DNA from: Palaemon carinicauda
Taxonomy: Eukaryota; Arthropoda; Malacostraca; Decapoda; Palaemonidae
NCBI RefSeq assembly: GCF_036898095.1
Contig: NC_090746.1
Coordinates: 53,329,907-53,393,906 of the forward strand
Direction: 5' to 3'
Length of the DNA: 64,000 nucleotides
Below the pieces are notes generated by a model. The model saw only the letters and a list, made by a program, of their open reading frames with translations, was not told the origin of the DNA and ran no database searches. Made by a program: the position numbers and the translations under genes. Shown piece after piece: positions 20,522-30,933 of the stretch (positions are counted from its first letter, which is position 1; the number at the start of each line of letters is the position of its first letter).

Positions 20522-21952
20522 CAGTAGACCCCCGGGGTATGGCGTCCCCAGCTTACATTTTTTCATGTTACGGTGTGGAATACCATGTTTTTTCGTCCCC
20601 TCATTACAACATTTTCCCCACTTTACAGCATCGAATTCCAAAATTCAAACTTGGCGGTTTTTACGCATACGACTGTGCGAGTCACTCTTCTACAACCACG
20701 CTCAAACGTCACTAAGAAGCTGGTCTGCTATTGGTCGGCGTCACGGCGTCACTAAGATGCCGATATGCTATTGGCCGAAATCCCTCCTACAATGCCTGAG
20801 AGAGATGCTGCCTCAGTCTCTCTCTTTGTTGATCGCGCGTTCAGTTCAGAATCTCGTGTGCGTTTCGTTAAAACTTGATCTCGTGTGAGTGCTTGCGATA
20901 TGGTATTTTTTGTGCATTTTAGTGCTTAATTCCAACTTTAATTTGATAGCCATGGGTCCCAAGATTGCTAGTGATGTTAAAGGGAAAAATAAGAAGATTA
21001 TTACTACGCAAACGAAGCTGGAGATATGAAAGAAATACGAAGAAAGCATGTGCATGGGGTTTGTTGTCGATGAGGCTGACGTCGATAACCTTATTGAGGA
21101 GCACAGGGAGGAGCTTACGACTGAAGACTTGGAGGAGTTGGAGGCAATGCAGTTGACCATCATTCAAGAAGAGGACAGCTCTAGTGGTGGCGAGGACGGG
21201 GGGGAGACTGAAGAAACGACATCGGAAGAAATAAGGGAAGCTATTGGTTGGTATGAAAACCTTACGAGATTCATTGAAAAAAATACTCAGAAAAACTTCA
21301 TACAGGTAGTCTTCTGGAGAGTGTTAATGACAAGTGTACGAGTCATTTTAGAAATATTTTGAGGAGTCGTCAGAAACAGGCTTCTTTGGATAGATATTTC
21401 TCCAAAAGAGAAGTGTCAGAAAGCAAAGATGATAAGTGATTCTATTAAAAAAAGCTAAAAAAAGAGTAATTTTTTAAGTTCTAAAAAAAAAATCATAAAA
21501 AGAAATTCAAGACAAAAAAAAATAATAAAAAAAAAGCATTTTTAATTCTAAGTGTTTAATAGTAAGAAAATTTATTATTAAGTGTACATAACATCATTAG
21601 CATTGATACGTTTTTATATCTACCTTCTCCTCCACCCTCTGCCTCCACCCACTACCAGCTCAAGTCACGTCACTCCAAAGGTAAATAAAATTTAATTTTT
21701 CCTTTACAGTATAGTATATAATTTTTATTTATACCTGTAATGTTATTTAATTATATACTGTACAGTACATGTATATTATATATAAGTATACTGTAGTACA
21801 GTGCTTACTATACTATTTTGTTATGTGATAATTTTCAATGTTTTTACCTGGGGTTTTGCACGCATTAGCTATTCTATTGCCCGCCATACAACATTTTCAC
21901 CATACGATACCAACTCCGGAACGGATTAATGTCATATGGCAGGGGTCTACTG
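20522..21952 (+). mobile_element. Tigger-like (pogo/Tc1-mariner) element, internally deleted
   Basis: Flanked by TA. Terminal repeats CAGTAGACCCCCGGGG on the left and GGGGTCTACTG on the right. The inside keeps only the two ends of a transposase: an N-terminal GPKIASDVKGKNKK start (from 20952, interrupted by a stop) joined to a C-terminal VDEADVDNLIEEHREELTTE block. The catalytic core is absent, so it is not autonomous. It sits within the TTAA element and is therefore younger. Confidence 0.85.
20952..21362 (+). pseudogene. Tigger transposase remnant (N- and C-terminal ends only)
   Basis: An MGPKIASDVKGKNKKIITTQ-like start is followed by a TGA, then a frame with DNLIEEHREELTTEDLEELE and an acidic tail (EEDSSSGGEDGGETEETTSE). 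The same C-terminal block ends the transposase in the element at 46536-48843. The DDE domain between them is deleted. Confidence 0.75.
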
Positions 21953-22921
21953 TATACTATCTCCTGTTGAATTGATAAAACGATACGCGAGGGTAAACGG
22001 GGATAATGTATGAAAGTATACTAAAGCGCGTAGGCTATGTTAACCTAGCACAGGGTGAGATCTCGGCTACCTATATCATCGAGACTCTAACGTATACGAT
22101 CGACACATTTAAGGAAGAGGAAAATTACGTGCATGATCTTATCTTCACTAGTATGATTTTGCCTAAATAGCTATAATTCATTAAAGCTAAATACCGTTAA
22201 TGTCGTTCTGCTGACTAAATAAAACATGCATGATGAATGACAGCGTCCAAAATGGCACCTCCGGTTACCAGCTATGCTCCGATAAACACAATAAATTATG
22301 CTAATTTCACTGTGAGAATGGAGCTAAAAATTATACGCAGTAAAGATTAAATACTCAACTTTCCAGACGCAGAAGATGCTGGAGAATACATGTTAAAACC
22401 TCAAAAATAGCGATCTAGAACACTAGATAAGCAGGGAGGTACACTGTGCGAAAGCGCTACTGAAATAGGGATGAGCGGCCATTTTGAGCCCTGTAATAGT
22501 AGGGGAGGAAGGGTAACCATGATAATGGCTCCCCTTCAATTTCGCCACTCTTCCCCCTCAGAGCGAAAACTCTATTCGGGGTGAAGATTGCCATGTGTCG
22601 TATCAAGATATACGTCCACTGATATTATGCTATATCCTTAAGAAAAATTTTAAGGATACTCGCACCAGGAGTTAGAATTCTAGAGACCTATGGTCAATTC
22701 TTAGGGAGTATCACTGCAGCCAAATATCCCTTAGAAAGCTGTCTATAGGAAGCTTCTATCAGGACGACATGGCTTGAGCCCAAAAAAGTATAGTAAGAAG
22801 AATTTTGACAAAATATTTTGTATACATTCTCCATTGCCATATGAAGCTCGGTGAATTTTTTCAGGATTTTGCGTTTTTCATCCTATACCCCCATATATTG
22901 ACTTACTGGCTGGGCCCTTAA

Positions 22922-23164
22922 TATTGTTGGCAAATTTAGCTTTCCTACTAGTTAATCCTAAATCTATGTCGATGTAGATCTTAAATAGCAATGGCTCAAA
23001 GACGGATCCTTGGGATATTCTGCTTGTAACAGCTTCCCACTCTGAAGCTTCTCCATTGATTACAACTCTGTTTTCTGTTTGTTAGCCAATCTTCGATCCA
23101 TTCAGCTGGCTCGTCAATGATGCCTAGTGCTCTAATTTTTACCATAACCTGTAATTTTTTATGA
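22922..23164 (-). pseudogene. LINE reverse transcriptase palm fragment
   Basis: Minus-strand translation gives KVPHKKLQ, ALGIIDEPAEWIEDWLTNRK, a frameshift, then VVINGEASEWEAVTS, QGSVFEPLLFKIYI and SRKAKFAN. These match the VPQGSVLGPLLFxIYIND and FADD blocks of LINE reverse transcriptases, with decay. Confidence 0.87.
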
Positions 23165-23174
23165 GGAACTTTAT

Positions 23175-23220
23175 ATGTCTATTGCCCCCCCCCCTAGCCC
23201 ACACACACACACACACCTCA
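23175..23220. repeat. C-run and CA microsatellite
   Basis: CCCCCCCCCC followed by CACACACACACACACAC just upstream of the LINE palm fragment. Confidence 0.8.
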
Positions 23221-23315
23221 ACCTCCCCCCTCCAATGTTTGGAATGGGTAACCAAAAAAGTGGTTTCCCTACCTACACATTTAGTCAAATCCAAAGCAAG
23301 CAAGAACATGGTCTT

Positions 23316-23375
23316 GAGCATTAGATCCTATTAGGAACATATTTTAAGGGTTGAGCATTAGATCCTATTAGAAAC
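23316..23375 (+). repeat. 37-bp minisatellite, left part (interrupted by DIRS copy 3)
   Basis: Unit 1 (23316-23352) begins GAGCATTAGATCCTATTAGG. Unit 2 starts at 23353 and is cut after 23 bp by the DIRS element. Its remaining 14 bp (ATGTTTTAAGGGTT) lie at 30883-30896. Confidence 0.88.
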
Positions 23376-23402
23376 TAAAATGGAGTTTTTATGATAAAAC
23401 AA

Positions 23403-23580
23403 AGTTTTATGAATACTTACCTGGCAGTTATATATATATAGCTATAAGTGTCTGACTTTTGGCAGAATTTTTCAAAAATCGCGGCAACCGCCTTGTGGTG
23501 GTTGTGCGGTTAGGTGGTTAACAACCCTTACAGGGTGGTACTAGGAATCATTCCCATTTTCTGTTCTTCAGATCATCTAT
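23403..23580 (-). repeat. Terminal repeat of DIRS copy 3 (3' side of element)
   Basis: Reverse complement of 30706-30862: shared blocks TTACCTGGCAGTTATATA, TCAAAAATCGCGGCAACCGC and GGTGGTACTAGGAATCATT. Confidence 0.9.
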
Positions 23581-23619
23581 GGCCGACCTGTCTCCTGAGG
23601 GGAGGTGGGTGGGCCTTAG

Positions 23620-23706
23620 AATATATATATAACTGCCAGGTAAGTATTCATAAAACTTTGTTTTATCGTAAAAACTCCATTTTTATGAATAGAACTTACC
23701 TGGCAG

Positions 23707-23710
<4 letters not shown>
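23620..23710 (-). repeat. ICR of DIRS copy 3
   Basis: AACTGCCAGGTAAGTATTC...GTAAAAACTCC complements the 23376 end, and ATTTTTATGAATAGAACTTA...CTGGCAG complements the 30882 end. They are joined at an A/T run, as in copies 1 and 2. Confidence 0.88.

Positions 23711-23788
<78 letters not shown>
23711..23788. repeat. (TA)n array next to the ICR of DIRS copy 3
   Basis: About 39 TA dinucleotides immediately following the TTATTTATATAT end of the ICR. Confidence 0.95.
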
Positions 23789-23790
<2 letters not shown>

Positions 23791-24191
23791 GATTCACACA
23801 CTTGGAGGAGGGTGATAGACAGCAAACATCGATGGGGAAACTACAAAAAAGTTGTAGGATAAAAAAAAACCTTGATTCCTTACCTGCTAAGGTAGCTGAC
23901 TTCAAAGGTTCCTGCCTCTCGAGTCGCTTTCCCTTAGGAGTGTCAGCCAGGATGGGACCTGCAATGCTGAAACCACTCAATCGAGTCTGTCAACGGGGTG
24001 AGACCAACAATCTGACTAGACTTCAGGACTACCCATTACCCTTATATTAAAAACTGCAACCTTACAAAAACCAACCACTTAACCTTGCAAAGTAGATATC
24101 AAATATCTAACTAGACAGAGGTGACTGTACCACAAGTCGACGTCCTCAGACAACCATTAAAAACACCAACCCACACACAGGCATACAAAAA

Positions 24192-25360
24192 CTAAGGTTG
24201 AGGGGAGGTAATAACTCCTTTGCCTAATACAGAAGCCGTAGCTACGTATGGGCCCAAGGTATAGCATTTCTCATAATCCACTCTCACCTCTCTGAGGTAA
24301 TGAGAGGCGAACAGAGTTGCTTCTCCAGAACGTTGCATCCATAATTTGTCTGACAGACATGTTCTTGCGATAAGCAAGCGAGGTCGCAATGGCTCTCACT
24401 TCGTGAGCCTGCACATTCAAAAGGCCGAAGTGTTCTTCCTCGCACAAGAGATGCGCTTGTCTTATAATTTCCCTCAGGAAAAAAGACAAAGCGTTCTTAG
24501 AGAGGGGCTTCTGCGGATCTTCCACCGAACACCACAAGGAGCTAGAAGAGCCTCTCACATTTTTAGTGTGAGACAAGTAGGCTTCGAGGGCTCGGACTGG
24601 ACAGAGGAGCCTCTCTTGCTCTTGACCCACTAGGTTAGTTAGGTTAGGAACCTCAGAAGTCCTTGGTCAGGGCTTTGAAGGGTTCTCGTTCTTGGCGAGG
24701 AAATCTTTTCTTAAGGCACAAACTGCTCCATTCTGATTGAAACCTACCTGTTTTTCAATCGCATGAACCTCACTGACCCTTTTAGCTGTGGCTAGGACCA
24801 AAAGGAAGAGGGTTTTCTTCGTAACCTCCATAAAAGAAGCTTGTGAGATGGGCTCAAATCTCTTGGTGCAAAGAAATTTAAGAACCACATCAAGGTTCCA
24901 AGAGGGGGGCTTTAACTGGACCTGTTTGGTTGTCTCAAAAGACTTCACGAGGTCTTGCAAGTCCTTATTGTGAGACAAGTATAGCCTCTATGTCGAAAGA
25001 CTGTAGAGAGCATGCTTCTGTACCCTTTGATTGTGGACACTGCCAGCTTAGCGTCCTGCCTAAGGTACAACAAAAAATCAGCAATCTGGCTCACAGAGGT
25101 AGTGGATGAGGAAACCTTGTGCTTCCTACACCAAGCTCTAAAAGTCTCCCACTTGGACTGGTAGACTCTCTGAGAAGAGACTCTCCTCGCTCTGGCGATA
25201 GCTTGTGCCGAAAATCCTCTCGCTCTGACAAGCTTCTCGATAGTCTGAAGGCAGTACTGTATGTTTTAGAGCGATTTGATGATACCTCTTGAAGTGGGGT
25301 TGTCCGAACAACTTTGGACTTGCAGGAAGGCTTCTTGGAAAGTCCATCAACATGTCCACT
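24192..25360 (-). pseudogene. Tyrosine recombinase of DIRS copy 3, frameshifted
   Basis: Pieces in different minus-strand frames: 24978-24667 (KDLQDLVKSFETTK, PPSWNLDVVLKFL, LATAKRVSEVHA with the first Arg), 24630-24271 (LCPVRALEAYLSHTK, HEVRAIATSLAYRKN with His and Arg) and 24389-24192 (ASHYLREVRVDYEKCYTLGP with the Tyr). At least three frameshifts, including one between HxxR and the Tyr. The upstream core-binding portion (about 25360-25000) is also broken. Confidence 0.85.
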
Positions 25361-25369
25361 ACTTCTGTA

Positions 25370-27115
25370 AACTATTCTCTTGTTGGCCAGAATGGAGCTA
25401 CCAGGATCATTCGTCCCGAATCGAAGAGGGCGAATTTCCTGACGACCAGATTGATGATCTTGAACGGGGGAAAGGCATATGTGTCCATCCCCATCCAATC
25501 CATCAAAAAGGCGTCCACTGCTATCGCCTCCTTGTCCGGAACCAGGGAGCAATAGTTGGGGATCCTCTTGCTCAAGTTGAAAGCGAAAAGGTCTATTAGG
25601 GGTCTCCCCCACAGCCTCCAGAGACTCTGACAGACCTGTTGGTTGAGAGTCCATTCTGTGGGAAGAACCTGCCCTTTCCTGCTGAGCATGTCCGCCCTCA
25701 CATTCCTCTGTCCCTGTACAAATCTCGTCAGCAGATCTACCTTGTTCTCCTTCGCCCAAAGAAGGAGCTCCCTTGCTGTTTAGAACAGAGACAGAATGAG
25801 TCCCCCTTGCTTCCTGATGTACGCAAGAGCTGTGGTGTTGTCTGAGTTGACCTCCACAATCTTCCCTGACACTGAGTCCTTGAAGGCCTTTAGCCCTAGA
25901 AGAATGGCCATCAGCTCCTTGTTGTTGATGTGCCATTCCAACTGACTTCCTTCCCAAGAGCCTGAGACCTCCTTGCTTCCTAGTGTTGCCCCCCAACCTG
26001 ACTCTGACGCGTCTGAAAACAACACTAGGTCTGGGTTCTTCATGTACAAGGAGATCCCTTCCCCCAACAAGGCTGGATCCAGCCACCACTTCAGAAGATC
26101 CTTGACTTCTGCTGGGATGGGGAAGGAAAAGGAGTCTTCCTGCGTCTTTCTGTTCCACATTTTTTAAAGAGAGTGCTGTAAAGGCCTTAGATGGAGTCTC
26201 CCCAGTGAGACAAATTGCTCGAGTAAGGAGAGAGTTCCCAGCAAACTCGTCCACTCCTTCGCTGAGCACCTCTTCTTGTCCAGGAAACTTCGGACCTTTT
26301 CAAGACACTTGGTCTGTCTTTCCTGTGAGGGAGAAGCCCGAAAAAGAGCTGAATTCAGAACTATCCCCAAATAAGAATAGTGTGATTCGGCTTGATCTGA
26401 GACTTCTCCCTGTTGATGACCAGGCCTAGATCTTGAGCCATCATAAAAGTCTTTTGTAAATCCTCCAGACATTTCACCTTCAATCGTGAACGAATCAACC
26501 AATCGTCCAGATAAAAGGATACCCTTATCCCCTCTTGATGCAGCCAGCCTGACACATTCGCCATTATCCTGGTGAAAACCTGAGGAGCCGTGCTGAGACC
26601 GAAGCAAAGCGCTCTGAACTGGAAGCACTTGCCCTGGATTACAAATCTCAGGTACTTCCTTGAAGTTGGATGGATGGGGACGTGAAAATACGCGTCCTGC
26701 AAATCAGGAGACACCATCCAGTCCCCTGGACGTACTGATGCCAGCACAGACTGAGTTGTCTCCATGGAGAACTTCGTCTTCTCCACGAAGACGTTCAGAG
26801 AGCTGACATCCAGGACGGGTCTCCATCCACCCGAGTTCTTGGGCACTAGAAACAGGCGATTGTAAAAGCCTGGGGAGGATAGATCCCGAACCGGTTCTAT
26901 CGCTCCCTTGTCCAGCATTTGGTCGACTAGATCTAGGAAGGCCTTCTGTTTCCCCGGATCTGTGTACTGGGCTACTAAGGCCAGCGGAGTATCTGAGAGA
27001 GGAGGCTGCTTCGGAAAGGGGACCTTGTATCCTTCCTTGATGACTGAGAGGGACCAGGTGTCCGCCCCTCTTCTCTTCCAAGACTGCCAAAAACGTGACG
27101 GTCTTGCGCCTACTG
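25370..27115 (-). pseudogene. RT / RNase H / methyltransferase-like region of DIRS copy 3, frameshifted
   Basis: RT is open over 26918-26361 (GFYNRLFLVP, VSPDLQDAYFHVPIHP, active site FYLDDWLI), then shifts frame at about 26365 into YLGIVLN...LGRLHLRPLQ. RNase H at 26160-25780 has LFSDASESGWG, HINNKELMAI and VNSDNTTALAYI. The 25701-25372 piece has RADMLSRKGQ, WGRPLIDLFAF, VDAFLMDWMG and YAFPPFKI. It starts with QTVGARPSRFW just after the ORF1 stop. Few lesions. Confidence 0.88.
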
Positions 27116-28404
27116 TCTGGAGGATATGTACTTCATTTTCTGGAGCAAGCTCTGAATGAACCTCTGTTCGATCTTGCTCCTGACTCTTGCCTTCTTCCTC
27201 TAAAATCTGGTCTTGAAGTAGTCCTGCCTCGAAAGGGCTGCTGGAATTTCTTTTCCTCCCGCTTCGAAGTAGAAGGAGGGGCTACCAAGGGCTTACGAGC
27301 CGAACGTGATAACAGGTCTTGGGTGGCTTTTTGGGCCAGAGAAAGCGTAATGTCTCTCACAAGGGCCTCAGGAAAAAGATGTTGCGACAGGGGGGGCATA
27401 AAGAAGCTCAGACTCCTGAGCAACGGTTAGAGATCTTGAAGCAAAAGAGCAAAGCAGGGCCCTCTTCTTCAAGATTCCTGCTGAAAATAGCGAAGCCAAC
27501 TCATTAGCCCCATCTCTAAGGGCCTTCTCCATACAGGACATAATACTCGTCCTGAGTTCCTTCCATCTGGTCAGTCTTCCTGGCCCGAGTCCCTAGCGAC
27601 CAGTCTAAAAAGCTAAAAACCTCAAAGGTTCTAAAAATGCCTTTGACGAGGTGATCCAGCTCCGACATTGACCACATGACCTTGGCCGAGTTGAGAGCAT
27701 GCCTTCTAGCCGAGTCCACGATGCCAGAGAAGTCACCCTTGGAGGAGGCAGGAACTCCCAGACCCAGAGGTTCCCCAGTCTCATACCACATGCCAGCCTT
27801 CGAAGCAAGATGAGCTGGTGGAAACGAGAAGGAAGTCTTAACTGCTTGCCTCCGTTCCTTCATCCAGTCATCAATCTTCGTGAGAGCCTTCTTTGCAGAA
27901 ATTAAAAACTTCATCTTGATGAAGGCGGACTGTTTCTTGGCCTTTTTCCTGCTGAATTGAGATTGAGGAGATCGCGGAGCAGCTGGTTGGAACTCCTCCC
28001 CATAAAGTTCAAGGAGGGAGCGAGAGAGAACTTTGTAATCTCCGGCAGCGTCAGCAGGTTTATCTTCGTCATCAAAGACCTCCTCGAGATCCTGATCCAC
28101 TTCTGCAACATCCTTCGTTCGAGAAGAAGGCTCCATAGAATCCGACAACGGCATATCGCAGGATTCGTCCTGCAGTAGAGGGCTGCAAGCAGCCTCCCCG
28201 AGAACCGCTTGCGTCCTGGCGCCGAGCGTAGGTGTTGTCCTGGCCCTGGGAAGAGGTAGCGTCCTGGCGCCGAGAGCTAGAAGAGTCCTTGGTGCGGTAG
28301 GAGGAAGAGTCCTGAAGGGGAGAGGGGGAGGCGTCCTTACGCCGAGAGCTGCTATCGTCCTGAGGAAGCAGGCTGGTATCGTCCTGGCGCCAAGAGAGAG
28401 AGAG

Positions 28405-28560
28405 GCAGAGTCGTCCTGGCGTCGAGAACGAGAGGCGGTATCGTCCTGGCGTCGAGAACGAGAGGCAGTATCGTCCTGGCATCGAGAACGAGAGGCAGTA
28501 TCGTCCTGGCGCCGAGAACGAGAGGCGGTATCGTCCTGGCGACGAGAAACGGTATCGTCC
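28405..28560 (-). repeat. 30-bp coding minisatellite in ORF1 of DIRS copy 3
   Basis: Four complete 30-bp units plus shorter ones, each with TCGTCCTGGCG and GAGAACGAGAGGC on the plus strand, encoding RQDDTASRSR on the minus strand. Degenerate TCGTCCTGGCG units extend the array over about 28190-28640. Confidence 0.92.
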
Positions 28561-29489
28561 TGGCGATGAGAGGAGGTTTCGTCCTGAGTAAGCATGCTAT
28601 CGTCGTCCTGGCGTCAAGAGAGAGGAGGTATCGTCCTGGCGCTGAGCAGAAGAAGAAGCAGAGCGGTGTCGTGTCTTCGAAGAAGAGCGCAAGTGTTCCT
28701 TAGGAGAGGAACTCCGTTCCCTCTTAGAAGCCAACTTCTTGATAGGCAAAGAGTCGTCTTTACGTCTATCGGACTGGGTGTGAGGGCGGCTAAACGCTTG
28801 AACTAACGAAAAAAGTTGTTCCTGCATTACAGACATAAAAGACTTAGCAACTTCTGCTGGGTCTTGCGGTCCCGAAGGAGAGGGCTGACGAATAACACTC
28901 ATGGAAGGAGAAGTATCTTCGGCTGCTTTATCTCGACTTGCGGACCTAGACTTCGTCCTCTTCACAGGCACGGAGTCTAAATCGTCCTCTAACGGACAAG
29001 GTTCATAGCTACTAGAACCAGGAGAGTGAGAACGAGACAGTTCGTCGCGGTTCCACCTCCTCTTCGTAGGTCTTGACGCCTCAAACTTCCATTTGCGTCT
29101 GGGAGAGGGATTCGGAGAAGAAACCATCACGTCCGACACGCCTTTTCCGTGGCGGTCAAGAGCAGCCTGAGAATTGGCAACAGGACTGTCTGAGGCGACG
29201 GCTCACCCCCTTTTGGTTGTCGACGTACCTTCTCCCTTGGTCCTGGGAGCTTGGTAGAGGTCTAGACCAAGGGTAATGACAGGTTCAGTTAGTCGCCACC
29301 TCCACTACACTTCCACAAGCACTAACATCACTTTCACTGGGCTTACCTTTAAAGGCCGCAAGTTGTAGTTTAATGGCCTTCAACTCGGCAGCCATCCTAG
29401 CGTACCGAGAGTCATCCGCAGATACGGATCCTGTGGAAGGGACAGGAGTTTCTAACTCAGGGGAAGGATCAACTTCCAAAGAGGAATTA

Positions 29490-30263
<774 letters not shown>

Positions 30264-30705
30264 TAATTACAAGTTCAAAGGATAAATCAACACTAAGCTC
30301 GCTAACAGACTTAGATTTAGACCTAGAAGCTCTCCTAACTCTATCGAGCTCTAGTTTACGCACATAGCGCTTCATAATCAACCAATCCTTTTCATTCAAT
30401 ATCTTACATTCCTCGCACCTCTTATTAAGTGCACATTCAAAACCCCTACAACTCAACACACGGTGTGAGGGTCTACCGCCATTTTCGGTAACCTCGCCTT
30501 ACATTCTTCATTCGCACAAACATGGATTGAATTTTATCACTCATAATGATCAACAGCAAAAAAGCAAAAGACATAACAAAACACTATTGCCAAATCCCCA
30601 AATCAGTGTACTTCACCAAATAGCAGACTGGTACAGCGATACAGGGAAAGCGAAGAAAAACTCTTAATGACGGACCAACGTGCTGTCGATCCGGCCGGCA
30701 GAAAT

Positions 30706-30862
30706 GATCTGAAGAACAGAAAACGGGATGATTCCTAGTACCACCCTGTAGGGGTTGTTAACCACCTAACCGCACAACCACCACTAGGCGGTTGCCACGA
30801 TTTTTGAAAAATTCTGCCGAAAGTCAGAGACTTATAGCTATATATATATATAACTGCCAGGT
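30706..30862 (-). repeat. Terminal repeat of DIRS copy 3 (5' side of element)
   Basis: Blocks GATGATTCCTAGTACCACC, GGTTGTTAACCACCTAACCG and TAACTGCCAGGTAAG complement the repeat at 23403-23580. Confidence 0.9.
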
Positions 30863-30882
30863 AAGTTCTATTCATAAAAACA

Positions 30883-30933
30883 ATGTTTTAAGGGTTGAGC
30901 ATTAGATCCTACCGGGAACATGTTTAAATTTTT
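30883..30933 (+). repeat. 37-bp minisatellite, right part
   Basis: The last 14 bp of unit 2 and a third unit (30897-30933, GAGCATTAGATCCTACCGGG start). Joined to 23353-23375 it gives a complete 37-bp unit. Confidence 0.88.

Larger units (their letters stand above)
18435..22917. mobile_element. TTAA-flanked DNA element (piggyBac-type target), non-autonomous
   Basis: TTAA at 18431-18434 and 22918-22921 flanks a 4.48-kb insert that splits a LINE reverse transcriptase. Removing the insert and one TTAA restores KFANNIKLG in frame. Ends read GGGGGCTGGCTGGCTAATG on the left and CTTACTGGCTGGGCCC on the right; the terminal repeats are short and imperfect. No transposase ORF is seen. The interior has a GC-rich CCGGC-laden block (19490-20420) and a later Tigger insertion (20522-21952). 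TTAA duplication is the hallmark of piggyBac elements (family knowledge), so a piggyBac-related origin is inferred. Confidence 0.72.
11113..23164 (-). mobile_element. CR1-like LINE relic, split by two nested insertions
   Basis: A minus-strand non-LTR retrotransposon in three pieces: 22922-23164 (RT palm), 17776-18430 (RT end and thumb) and 11113-11290 (C-terminus). The pieces are separated by a TTAA-flanked element (18435-22917) and a DIRS element (11291-17775). Joining the pieces restores continuous coding sequence at both breaks. The resemblance is to the CR1/Jockey-like RT family. The copy is dead, with frameshifts and the catalytic FADD changed to FANN. It lies in the largest DPYD intron, in the same orientation as the gene. 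Confidence 0.85.

Noticed and set aside
28405..28560. Regular 30-bp repeats considered as a CRISPR array
   Set aside because: Direct tandem repeats without spacers, in frame inside a retrotransposon gag-like ORF in a eukaryotic genome.
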